Translations under genes and position numbers: made by a program
Part shown: positions 15,569-23,349 of the stretch, one piece after another
Layout of the letters: every line of letters begins with the position of its first letter
How positions within the stretch are numbered: position 1 is the stretch's first letter
Notes under the pieces: model-generated
Database searches by the model: none
Told to the model about the DNA's origin: nothing
The model's input: the letters and a program-made list of their open reading frames with translations, nothing else
NCBI GenBank assembly: GCA_002368795.1
Contig: DFFG01000032.1
Span: 298-23,673 of the forward strand
Reading direction: 5' to 3'
Length of the DNA: 23,376 bases
Source of the DNA: Eubacterium sp. UBA3782
GTDB taxonomy: Bacteria > Bacillota > Clostridia > Lachnospirales > Lachnospiraceae

Positions 15569-17005
15569 TTGAAATATGAGCCGACACGGGAGTCCGTAGA
15601 TCAGCATCCGGTTCCCCAGTGGTTTAATGATGCAAAATTCGGAATCTTCATCCATTGGGGACTGTATTCTGTCCCCGGATGGGCATACTCCGAAAAGGGA
15701 AAATCGATCCGCGACATCCACGAGGAGACCGATGAATTTACCGGACAGACCTACAATCCATATGCGGAATGGTACCAGAACACTCTGCGGATCGAGGGAT
15801 CTCCGACGCAGGCATTCCACGCAGAAACCTATGGAAAGGATTTCCCCTACTCCGGTTTTCAGGAGATCTTTGAAAAAGAAAGCCAGAAGATGGATCCAAA
15901 GGCCTGGGCGGAGCTTTTCCGGAAGGCCGGCGCAAAATATGTCGTCATGGTCACCAAGCACCACGACGGCTACTGCCTGTGGCCGAGCGAAAACAAAAAC
16001 CCGAAGCAGCCGGAGTATCAGTCAAAGAGAGACCTGGTGGGAGAGCTTACAGATGCTGTCCGTGCAGAGGGCATGAAGATGGGCCTCTACTATTCCGGCA
16101 TTCTTGACTGGACCTTCAAGAAGGGACCGATGAACAGCGCCATGCGGTGGGTAGACCACTATATCGCATCGGATGAATATGCCGCCTATTCACTGGCTCA
16201 GACAGAAGAGCTGATCCACCGGTATCACCCGGCCGTTCTCTGGAATGATATGGGCTATCCGGCGCAGTGCGACCTGAACGCCCTTTTCGCGGACTATTAC
16301 AACACAGTACCGGAGGGTGTGATCAGCGAGCGCTGGACGCAGAGAAGCCTGGACGGCCGTACACTGGAGGAGTATGTCAGCGAGCTGGAGAAAAAAGGCG
16401 AGGTCACCCGTACAGAGGGAGAATCCCGAGGCGACTATACCTGCCCGGAATACGTCGATATCACCTCTGTACCGGCAAAGAAGTGGGAATCCTGCCGAGG
16501 GATCGGCATGGCCTTTGGCTACAACCGGAACGAGGATCCGGCAAACTTCATGACCGGAAAAGACGTGATCTGGTCGCTGGCAGATATGGTCAGCAAAAAC
16601 GGCAACCTGCTTCTGAATGTCGGTCCCTGCGCGGACGGAACGATCCAGGAGGAGCAGATCCGGCCGCTCCTGGAGACGGGAGAATGGCTGGCCGTAAACG
16701 GAGATGCCATCTATGGGACGACCTACTGGACAGAGAAGCAGGAGGACGTGACCGCCGAAGGGAAAAAGGTCTGCTACACCCGCAAGGGCGATGTGCTCAA
16801 CGCCATCGTGCTGGACGATGCCCATGGCAAAGAGGTGACGATCCCCGGGCTGCAGATTCCGGCAGACGCCAAAGTTACCGTTTACGGAACTGCAGGGACA
16901 CCAGAGTACCGTATGGAAAATGGCGGTCTGACCGTATGCCTGCCGGAGGAGATGGGAAAGACCAGTGCCTACACGATCCGGATCGAAGGCTTCTTCAAGG
17001 ACTGA
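15569..17005 (+). CDS. GH29 alpha-L-fucosidase (second of two)
   Basis: This 478-residue enzyme has the classic GH29 motifs: KFGIFIHWGLYSVPGWAYSE near the N-terminus, YVVMVTKHHDGYCLWPS, the nucleophile motif VLWNDMGYP with D227, and NLLLNVGPCADGTI. The start is TTG at 15569, supported by AAGGAGG eight bases upstream and by conserved sequence beginning a few residues later. No signal peptide is visible. It begins 71 bases after the first fucosidase with no terminator between, so they are co-transcribed. It is last in the plus-strand block, followed by hairpin repeats and a terminator. The GH29 call is firm; whether it prefers alpha-1,2, 1,3 or 1,4 fucose cannot be told. Confidence 0.95.
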   Translation: MKYEPTRESVDQHPVPQWFNDAKFGIFIHWGLYSVPGWAYSEKGKSIRDIHEETDEFTGQTYNPYAEWYQNTLRIEGSPTQAFHAETYGKDFPYSGFQEIFEKESQKMDPKAWAELFRKAGAKYVVMVTKHHDGYCLWPSENKNPKQPEYQSKRDLVGELTDAVRAEGMKMGLYYSGILDWTFKKGPMNSAMRWVDHYIASDEYAAYSLAQTEELIHRYHPAVLWNDMGYPAQCDLNALFADYYNTVPEGVISERWTQRSLDGRTLEEYVSELEKKGEVTRTEGESRGDYTCPEYVDITSVPAKKWESCRGIGMAFGYNRNEDPANFMTGKDVIWSLADMVSKNGNLLLNVGPCADGTIQEEQIRPLLETGEWLAVNGDAIYGTTYWTEKQEDVTAEGKKVCYTRKGDVLNAIVLDDAHGKEVTIPGLQIPADAKVTVYGTAGTPEYRMENGGLTVCLPEEMGKTSAYTIRIEGFFKD

Positions 17006-17050
17006 AAATCCCGCTTCTATAAGTAGAAGGCATTATCAGCTATAAGCGCA

Positions 17051-17130
17051 CACGCTTCTGGAAGGCATTACGCAAAGGCTTTAAGCTAAGCCCTGTCGGG
17101 CCTGCAGAATGTTTGCCTTAATGTCTTCTG
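17051..17130. repeat. Structured hairpin repeat, copy 2 (degenerate outer stem)
   Basis: The inner part matches the other copies: GCAAA (17072-17076) with TTTGC (17112-17116), TTA (17068-17070) with TAA (17119-17121), and GAAGGC (17061-17066) with GTCTTC (17123-17128) including one G-U. The apical region ends GGCCTGCAGA. Beyond this the two outer arms do not pair well, so this copy looks decayed or rearranged with copy 3. Confidence 0.7.
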
Positions 17131-17141
17131 AGGATTGCATA

Positions 17142-17235
17142 CAGCCCACACTTCTGGAAGGAATTACGCAAACGGCTTTAAGCTCTGTCGGGCCTGCAGA
17201 ATGTTTGCTTTAATGTCTTCCAGAAGTGTGGGCTG
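17142..17235. repeat. Structured hairpin repeat, copy 3
   Basis: This is the best preserved copy. The outer stem 17142-17161 pairs with 17216-17235 over 20 positions with a single G-U. Then TTA (17164-17166) pairs with TAA (17211-17213), and GCAAAC (17168-17173) with GTTTGC (17203-17208). The core shares GGCTTTAAGC and GGGCCTGCAGAATG with copy 2. The outer arm sequence is unrelated to that of copy 1, yet both are self-complementary. Confidence 0.8.
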
Positions 17236-17271
17236 CAGTTCTACAACCGATATCTTGATAAAAATACAGGA

Positions 17272-17323
17272 AAAAAGATCCCCATCTAAAGTGCCGGTTT
17301 GCTCTTGCGAAGGGGATCTTTTT
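17272..17323. terminator. bidirectional terminator between convergent genes
   Basis: AAAAAGATCCCC (17272-17283) pairs with GGGGATCTTTTT (17312-17323), 12 bp with a 28-base loop. The A/T ends give a U tract in both directions, so it can end the fucosidase transcript and the DUF554 transcript. Confidence 0.8.
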
Positions 17324-17363
17324 CTTGTGATTCTGTTTGTTTCAGAAATTGTGATTGGAGCAC

Positions 17364-18083
17364 TTAGCCGGGCAGAAGGCCGGAGATTAGCGCCCAGATC
17401 GGCGGGACCAGGAGAGCCGGCAGGAAATTGGCGGTCTTGATCTTTGCGATGCCCAGAAAGTTGATGCCGATGCAGGTGACCAGGACGAAGCCGACCGCGC
17501 AGATCTGGCTGAGCAGAACGCCCTGGAGGACCGGCTCCAGAAGGCCGGCCAGAAGGGTGATGGCTCCCTGGTAGAGAAAGACCGGGATAGAGGAGAAAAG
17601 GACGCCAGACCCCATCGTGGCGGCCAGTACGATACTCGTGATGCCGTCCAGGGTGCTTTTGACGAACAGGACGCTGGGGTCACCTTTCAGTCCATCGTTT
17701 AGTGAGCCGATGATCGCCATGGCGCCTACGCAGTAGATCAGGGTCCCGCTGACAAAGCTGGCGGCAAATCCGGTCAGATGGAATTTGGTCTCCACCATCC
17801 CGGCCAGGCCGTTCAGGCGGTCATCGATCCGCAGCAGCTCGCCGCAGACGACGCCCAGCACCAGGCTGAAGACAAGGAGCAGTTCACCCGAGGAGGACAG
17901 GGTACCGCCCTCCCCGACAGAAATCATATTGGTGATGACGCCGTTCAGGCCGATCACGATCACGGCAAGGCCGGTGGCTTTATGGACGGAATCCTCCAGA
18001 TGGGCGGGGATCCCTTTTCTGGCCAGCAGGCCTGCGGCGCTGCCGGCAATGATGGCTGCGGCGTTAACGATAGTTCCGGTCAT
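17364..18083 (-). CDS. DUF554 family membrane protein (YdfK/YqgA-like)
   Basis: The 239-residue integral membrane protein starts MTGTIVNAAAIIAGSAAGLLARKGIP, the usual N-terminus of DUF554 proteins, and has about six to seven hydrophobic helices. Characteristic stretches are GLAVIVIGLNGVI, GVVCGELLRIDDRLNGLG-like GELLRIDDRLNGLAGM, FVSGTLIYCVGAMAIIGSLNDGLKGD and KSTLDGITSIVLAATMGSGVLFSSIPV. It is commonly called a possible transport protein; no substrate is established. The start at 18083 has AGAGGAAA upstream; a longer frame reaching 18146 adds 21 charged residues atypical for the family. It is transcribed alone, convergent with the fucosidases and divergent from GH3. Confidence 0.93.
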   Translation of the reverse strand: MTGTIVNAAAIIAGSAAGLLARKGIPAHLEDSVHKATGLAVIVIGLNGVITNMISVGEGGTLSSSGELLLVFSLVLGVVCGELLRIDDRLNGLAGMVETKFHLTGFAASFVSGTLIYCVGAMAIIGSLNDGLKGDPSVLFVKSTLDGITSIVLAATMGSGVLFSSIPVFLYQGAITLLAGLLEPVLQGVLLSQICAVGFVLVTCIGINFLGIAKIKTANFLPALLVPPIWALISGLLPG

Positions 18084-18132
18084 GGTATTTCCTCTGTCCT
18101 TCCTGCGGGATCGCAAACAGCGGCCCGCCCGT

Positions 18133-18165
18133 GTATGACTATGCATAGAATGGTATGGCTATGCA
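18133..18165. promoter_or_regulatory. direct repeat GTATGRCTATGCA, candidate operator
   Basis: GTATGACTATGCA (18133-18145) and GTATGGCTATGCA (18153-18165) differ at one base and are exactly 20 bp apart, two helical turns. The first contains the palindrome TATGCATA (18140-18147). They lie just downstream of the predicted DUF554 promoter, a good repressor position. The regulator is unknown. Confidence 0.5.
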
Positions 18166-18175
18166 CGCGAAGTAC

Positions 18176-18204
18176 AGTATAGCAGATATTCGAGAGAGGG
18201 GCAA
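18176..18204 (-). promoter_or_regulatory. probable promoter of the DUF554 gene
   Basis: On the minus strand, TTGCCC (18204-18199) and TATACT (18181-18176) are 17 bp apart. Initiation near 18169 would place the GTATGRCTATGCA repeats at the very start of the transcript. No comparably clear promoter is seen for the divergent GH3 gene in 18205-18320. Confidence 0.5.
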
Positions 18205-18320
18205 AGATATTAGATAAAAAAGGGGGTGGAAATACCGCCCATATTCTCATAAACTGATAGAGAGCCTGACATACAGGGGCTTGGTTGATCGTACATATTT
18301 TCTGCATGACAGGAGGCTAT

Positions 18321-20858
18321 ATGGGAATCAGAAAACGGACATTAAGCGGTATTTGCAGTGACAGAGAGACCGAAAGGGAGATCAGGAACCGCGCTCTTGC
18401 CGCGGAGGCAGCCAGCGAGGGTGTTGTCCTTTTGAAAAATGACGGCATCCTGCCGCTGCATGTGGGGGCGAAGGTCCTCCTTTTTGGCAGCGGCATCATG
18501 AATATCATTAAGGGAGGAACCGGATCGGGCGATGTCAATGTCCGGCGGGTCGTCTCCCTCCTTGAGGGCTGCCAGGCGGCGGGCCTTTCCGTGATCAATG
18601 AGGCGGAAGCAGCGCGCTGCATGCAGGACTATCAGGAGGCCAGAGTGGACTGGCGGAACCGCCTTCTTGAGGCGCTTTCCGGTCTGCAGGGCGGCAGCGG
18701 CATGGAGTTTTTCCAGATTTTTGAGTCGGTAAAGATGCGGGAGGTAGAGACGCCTGCTCTGGTGCCGGAGGAGATCACAGGTGCGGATGCCGTGATCTAT
18801 ATCGTCAGCCGGATCGCCGGCGAAGGCATGGATAGAAGGGTAGAAGAAGGAGATTTCCTGCTCACCGCAAAGGAGCGGGAGGAGATCCGCACCATCGCGG
18901 AGCTTGGCGGCAGACTGGTACTGCTGATTAATACGGGCGGTCCGATCGATCTGGCCGATGTGGACGCCATGGAGGCGGTGCATGGCATCGTCTGCCTGTC
19001 CCAGCCGGGAACAGAGGCAGGAAAGGTCGCTGCGGATATCCTTACCGGAAAGGTGAACCCCTCCGGAAAGCTGACTTCGACATGGCCGGTACGGTATGAG
19101 GATATTCCGGGGGCTATGGAGTTTGGCTATCTGAACGGCGACCTGACGAAGGAGCTGTATCAGGAGGGAATCTATGTCGGCTACCGCTATTTTGATACCT
19201 TTGAGGTAAAGCCGTTGTATGGTTTTGGCTATGGCCTTTCCTACACGACATTTGCTTTCTCCGGTTTTGAGGTGAAGACTTTTGGCAATATGATCGAGGT
19301 GAATGTTACTATCACCAATACCGGAAACCGGGCCGGCCGGGAGGTCGCCGAGGTTTATGCCTCCTGTCCGCAGGTGTCGGAGGGCAGAGAATTCCGGAAG
19401 CTGATCGGCTTTGCCAAGACCAATCTGCTGCAGCCGGGTGAGTGCGAGACGGTCAGCATTTTCGCCGGAGCGAAGGATCTGGCCTGGTACAGCGAAGAAA
19501 AGGCAGCCTTTATCGTGGCAGAAGGTGAATATTATATTGAAGTTGGCGGTACTTTAGCCTCTGCCCAGCCGGCCGGCATCCTTGCTGTGGCTGAGGATGT
19601 GATTTTTGAAGAGACGGCACGCATTCTTCCGCCCTCTCACCATCTGGATCTGATCCGTCCGGATGCGGTACGCCTTGAGGAGAGACGGCGGCAGCTGAAG
19701 AAAGCATGCGAGGGCCTTGGCTGTGTGGTCTTTGCCCCCGTACCGGAAATGCCAAAGCGCAAAGTCCAGAACCCAGCCTATGCCCGGGCACTAGCCACGG
19801 CGGAGCGTATGAGCAACGAGGAACTTGCTGCTCTGCTGATGGGTGAGATCACCAAGGGACAGGATAACATGAAAGAGGGCGAGCTGGTGTCTACCGGTAT
19901 TTACGTGCCGGGCGCAGCAGGCGAGACCAGCTGCCGCTTTGATGAGACCTATGGCATCCCGGCCATCTCCATGGCGGACGGACCGGCTGGCCTGCGGCTG
20001 ATGACCAGCTACGATGTAGACAACGCGACCGGATTGATTTATGGCAGCGGTCTGCTTTCTGCTCTGCAGGGCGGTTTCCTGTCGCCGGATTACAACAGGG
20101 AGAATGTGACCACCTACCACATGTACGCGACGGCGATCCCGATTGGCACCATGCTGGCCCAGACCTGGGATCCGGAGCTGATCCGCAGGATCGGTGTCCT
20201 TGTGGCAGAGGAGATGGAGGAGTTTGGTATTTCCTGGTGGCTGGCTCCGGGCATGAATATCCACCGGAACCCGCTCTGCGGCCGGAATTTTGAGTATTAT
20301 TCAGAGGATCCCCTGCTGACTGGCTTCTGCGCAGCGGCTATGACCAGAGGCGTCCAGAGCCGGCCGGGTGTCGGAACCACCATCAAGCATTATGCCTGCA
20401 ACAATATGGAGGACAACCGGATGCACGTGGACAGCGTGGTGTCGGAGCGGGCGCTGCGGGAGATCTATCTGCGCGGCTTTGAGCTTGCCGTCCGTATGGC
20501 GCAGCCCATGTGCCTGATGACCTCCTACAACATGATCAACGGCGTCCCCGCGGCAAACTGCGGCGACCTGATTACAAAGGTCCTCCGGGATGAGTGGGGC
20601 TTCCAGGGTGTGGTCATGACCGACTGGACAACAACCACCGCAGGCTCTGCCACCGCATGGAAATGCGCGGAGGCCGGCAATGATCTGATCATGCCCGGCA
20701 ATGAGGCGGACAGGAAGAGTATCCTGGAGGCACTTTCGGATGGCCGGCTGTCAAGAGAGGCGGTTACCGCCTGTGCGGCCAGACTGATCGCCATTCTGTG
20801 GGAGACTCTGGCGATGGAAGAGCCAAAGCTCCACTATGGCAGCGGCGCGGAGGCCTGA
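18321..20858 (+). CDS. GH3 glycosidase with permuted domain order (beta-glucosidase-like)
   Basis: The 845-residue protein has GH3 domains in reverse order. Residues about 20-300 are the GH3 C-terminal alpha/beta domain (AAEAASEGVVLLKNDGILPL, then SQPGTEAGKVAADILTGKVNPSGKLTSTWP). Next is a fibronectin-III-like domain (TNTGNRAGREVAEVYAS). Residues about 490-840 are the catalytic barrel (DGPAGLR, NIHRNPLCGRNFEYYSEDP, TIKHYACNN, VVMTDW) with nucleophile D768. This order is known for some beta-glucosidases of rumen and gut Firmicutes, for example Butyrivibrio. ATG 18321 was chosen for its AGGAGG four bases upstream; ATG 18285 has none. No signal peptide, so it likely hydrolyses imported beta-glucosides. 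Beta-xylosidase activity is an alternative. Confidence 0.92.
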   Translation: MGIRKRTLSGICSDRETEREIRNRALAAEAASEGVVLLKNDGILPLHVGAKVLLFGSGIMNIIKGGTGSGDVNVRRVVSLLEGCQAAGLSVINEAEAARCMQDYQEARVDWRNRLLEALSGLQGGSGMEFFQIFESVKMREVETPALVPEEITGADAVIYIVSRIAGEGMDRRVEEGDFLLTAKEREEIRTIAELGGRLVLLINTGGPIDLADVDAMEAVHGIVCLSQPGTEAGKVAADILTGKVNPSGKLTSTWPVRYEDIPGAMEFGYLNGDLTKELYQEGIYVGYRYFDTFEVKPLYGFGYGLSYTTFAFSGFEVKTFGNMIEVNVTITNTGNRAGREVAEVYASCPQVSEGREFRKLIGFAKTNLLQPGECETVSIFAGAKDLAWYSEEKAAFIVAEGEYYIEVGGTLASAQPAGILAVAEDVIFEETARILPPSHHLDLIRPDAVRLEERRRQLKKACEGLGCVVFAPVPEMPKRKVQNPAYARALATAERMSNEELAALLMGEITKGQDNMKEGELVSTGIYVPGAAGETSCRFDETYGIPAISMADGPAGLRLMTSYDVDNATGLIYGSGLLSALQGGFLSPDYNRENVTTYHMYATAIPIGTMLAQTWDPELIRRIGVLVAEEMEEFGISWWLAPGMNIHRNPLCGRNFEYYSEDPLLTGFCAAAMTRGVQSRPGVGTTIKHYACNNMEDNRMHVDSVVSERALREIYLRGFELAVRMAQPMCLMTSYNMINGVPAANCGDLITKVLRDEWGFQGVVMTDWTTTTAGSATAWKCAEAGNDLIMPGNEADRKSILEALSDGRLSREAVTACAARLIAILWETLAMEEPKLHYGSGAEA

Positions 20859-20861
20859 AAA

Positions 20862-22115
20862 ATGGGCGAATTCTATGAGGGCGTGCAGGAGCGGATGCTC
20901 CGCTACGCCCGGATCAATACACAGTCGGCACACTATGCAGGGACATGGCCGACGACCCGGTGTCAGATCGACCTTGCAAGGGAGCTTGCCAGAGAACTGA
21001 TTGATCTGGGGGCAGATGAGGTCCGTCTGGATGAGGAAAACAGCGTGCTCTATGCCAGGCTCCCTTCCAATCTGCCAGGAGAGGAGGCGGCCGCCGCCAG
21101 GCCGGTTGGCTTTGTCGTCCACATGGACACGGCCCCGGATGCTCCTGGGGAGGGCGTGAAGCCCTGGGTCCTGGAGGACTATGATGGGGGAGACATCCTT
21201 CTGAATCCAGAGAAGGGCATCGTGATGCGGGCGGAGGATTATCCAAATCTCCGGCAGTATACCGGACAGGATCTGATCCTGACGGATGGAACGACCCTCC
21301 TTGGCGGTGACGACAAGGCGGCGATCGCCTCGCTGATGACGATGGCGGACTATTTTCTTCACCACCCGGAGGAGAAGCACGGCCTCATCGCTCTGGCCTT
21401 CACGCCGGACGAGGAGGTAGGCGGCCTTGCTCATACCCTGGATCTGGAAGCATTTGGCTCTCCGACAGCCTATACGATAGACGGGGATCATCTGGGCTGG
21501 TATGAAGATGAGACCTTCAACGCCGCGGAGGCGAAGGTCACGATCCTGGGCCGGAGTGTTCATACGGGAACGGCAAAGGGCATCATGATTAATGCGGTGG
21601 ACATCGCGGCAGAATTTATGCAGATGATCCCGGCAAAGGAACGTCCGCAGTACACCGAAGGCAGGGAAGGCTTTTTCCATATGATTTCCTGTCAGGCATC
21701 CTGTGAGCGGGCAGAGCTTTCGCTGATCATCCGGGATTTCGATGCAGCGGCATTTCAGCGCAGAAAAGAGTTTCTGCAGGAGGCTGCCAAAGAGCTGAAC
21801 CGGCGCCATGGAGAGGGCTGCGTGACAGTCTGTATCCAGGAGCAGTACCGGAATATGAAGGAAGTGATCGATACGGTGCCGGCTCTGGTGCAGGACCTGC
21901 GGCAGGCGATCACCGACTGCGGGATCTTGCCGGTCTGTGAGCCCTTCCGGGGAGGAACAGACGGAGCGGCCCTTTCCTTCCGGGGACTTCCCTGCCCGAA
22001 TCTTTCGGCAGGCTATGAAAACGCCCACGGCAGATTTGAGTATGTGCCTATCCCGTCTATGGAGAAAAATACAGAGATCCTGATCCGGCTGTGCCGGATC
22101 GCTGCCGGTTTTTAA
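20862..22115 (+). CDS. pepT: peptidase T (tripeptide aminopeptidase)
   Basis: The 417-residue M20-family zinc peptidase matches PepT in length and motifs: VVHMDTAPDAPG with metal ligand H87 and D89, LLGGDDKAAIA (D150/D151), FTPDEEVGGLAH with E184/E185, and the C-terminal RGGTDGAALSFRGLPCPNLSAGYENAHGRFE that carries the last His ligand. It removes the N-terminal residue from tripeptides in the cytoplasm. The ATG is three bases after the GH3 stop, and its GGAGG site lies inside the end of GH3, so translation is coupled. The pairing of a peptidase with a glycosidase has no clear pathway meaning and may be only shared transcription. Confidence 0.95.
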   Translation: MGEFYEGVQERMLRYARINTQSAHYAGTWPTTRCQIDLARELARELIDLGADEVRLDEENSVLYARLPSNLPGEEAAAARPVGFVVHMDTAPDAPGEGVKPWVLEDYDGGDILLNPEKGIVMRAEDYPNLRQYTGQDLILTDGTTLLGGDDKAAIASLMTMADYFLHHPEEKHGLIALAFTPDEEVGGLAHTLDLEAFGSPTAYTIDGDHLGWYEDETFNAAEAKVTILGRSVHTGTAKGIMINAVDIAAEFMQMIPAKERPQYTEGREGFFHMISCQASCERAELSLIIRDFDAAAFQRRKEFLQEAAKELNRRHGEGCVTVCIQEQYRNMKEVIDTVPALVQDLRQAITDCGILPVCEPFRGGTDGAALSFRGLPCPNLSAGYENAHGRFEYVPIPSMEKNTEILIRLCRIAAGF

Positions 22116-22296
22116 ACGGATCGGAACACGCCCGGCAGGTATAAGAGGCGGCATGCAGCAGGTATATCCTGGCTATATCATGGCTTTAGGAGCCGCAACT
22201 TTGCCATGCAGGAAAAGCATCTTAAAAGGGTTGTTTTGAAAAGAGAACAGGCAGGTGCGGTATCCGCGGCGAAAGGGAAAGAAAAGAGGAAAATTG

Positions 22297-23349
22297 ATGA
22301 AGAAGGTTGTAGCGGCCATGTCCGGAGGAGTGGATTCCTCCGTCTGCGCATGGCTTCTGAAAGAGCAGGGATACGAGGTGATCGGGGCGACCATGGAGCT
22401 GTGGCAGGAAGGCGGCAGCGGCATGGAGAGCGCTGCGGTCAGCGATGCCCGCCGCGTCGCCGAGGTTCTGGATATTCCGTTTCATGCGGTGGATCTCCGG
22501 GACCGCTTCCACGAGGAGGTGGTCCGGCGCTTTACCGGGGAATACCTACAGGGGCGCACGCCGAATCCGTGCATTTTCTGCAACCCGCAGCTCAAATGGG
22601 GAGCCTTTCTGGAGCGCTGCCGGGAACTGGGTGCGGAATATATCGCCACCGGCCATTATGCCCGGGTGGAGCAATTGGAGAATGGCCGTTATGCCATACG
22701 TAATTCCGCGGCAGCGGCAAAGGACCAGACCTATGTGCTCTACCGTCTGACCCAGGACCAGCTGGCCCACACACTGCTTCCTGTGGGAGACATGACAAAG
22801 GATGAGGTCCGGCGTCTTGCCCGGGAGGCAGGACTGCCGGTGGCAGAGAAAAAGGACAGCCAGGATATCTGCTTTATTCCCGATGGGGACCACGCGGCCT
22901 TCATCAAAAGAGAGACCGGAAGCCTGGGCGTGCCCGGCTGCTTTATCGGCCCGGAGGGCAATGTGCTGGGCAGACATGAGGGAACGGCCGCCTATACCAT
23001 CGGCCAGCGAAGAGGCCTCGGCATTCCGGCGGACCGCCGGCTGTATGTCTGTGGAATAGATGCCGCTTCCGGAACGGTCCGGCTTGGCGACAATGAGGAT
23101 CTGTTCAGCGATACGCTGCTGGCGGAGGATCTGGCCTATATGGCCGATGCACCCTTCTCGGAGGAAAGGGAATATCTCGCCAAGGTCCGTTATTCCCAGA
23201 AAAGTACGCCGTGCCGCATCCGGTATGTGGAGGAAGGCAGGATCCATGTGACCTTTGCAGAAAAGGTCCGGGCTGCCACACCCGGCCAGTCGGTCGTTTT
23301 CTACCGGGACGGCTATGTCGCGGGCGGCGGCTATATCGCACCAGTCTGA
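22297..23349 (+). CDS. mnmA: tRNA-specific 2-thiouridylase MnmA
   Basis: The 350-residue enzyme has the PP-loop SGGVDSS (residues 9-15) for ATP, catalytic Cys in NPCIFCN (C92, with C95 nearby) and the second catalytic Cys in QDICFIPDGDH (C192), and the late motif GQRRGLGI. It thiolates U34 of tRNA-Lys, -Glu and -Gln in the cytoplasm. The start ATG 22297 has AGAGGAAAA before it and gives the conserved MKKVVAAMSGG N-terminus; an upstream in-frame ATG adds 14 basic residues. It follows pepT by 181 bases, a gap with weak stem-loops (CATGGC 22179-22184 with GCCATG 22203-22208) and no clear promoter. Its stop lies 27 bases before the window end. Confidence 0.97.
   Translation: MKKVVAAMSGGVDSSVCAWLLKEQGYEVIGATMELWQEGGSGMESAAVSDARRVAEVLDIPFHAVDLRDRFHEEVVRRFTGEYLQGRTPNPCIFCNPQLKWGAFLERCRELGAEYIATGHYARVEQLENGRYAIRNSAAAAKDQTYVLYRLTQDQLAHTLLPVGDMTKDEVRRLAREAGLPVAEKKDSQDICFIPDGDHAAFIKRETGSLGVPGCFIGPEGNVLGRHEGTAAYTIGQRRGLGIPADRRLYVCGIDAASGTVRLGDNEDLFSDTLLAEDLAYMADAPFSEEREYLAKVRYSQKSTPCRIRYVEEGRIHVTFAEKVRAATPGQSVVFYRDGYVAGGGYIAPV

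Larger units (their letters stand above)
17006..17363. other. 358-bp convergent gene gap
   Basis: No gene is supported here. The gap between the convergent fucosidase and DUF554 genes is filled by two tandem copies of the structured hairpin repeat (about 17051-17235) and a bidirectional terminator (17272-17323). Short open frames across the repeats only reflect the repeat sequence. Confidence 0.8.

Noticed and set aside
13848..15587. 579-codon minus-strand open frame spanning the gap before and all of the first GH29 gene
   Set aside because: No domain features; it is open mainly because of codon bias in the GH29 gene on the other strand.
20751..22154. 467-codon minus-strand open frame opposite pepT
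   Set aside because: PepT metal-binding motifs are all present on the plus strand; the antisense frame has none.
22116..22296. Possible attenuator before mnmA from alternative stems CATGGC/GCCATG and GGCT/AGCC
   Set aside because: Stems are short and no T run or leader peptide follows, so the evidence is too weak.
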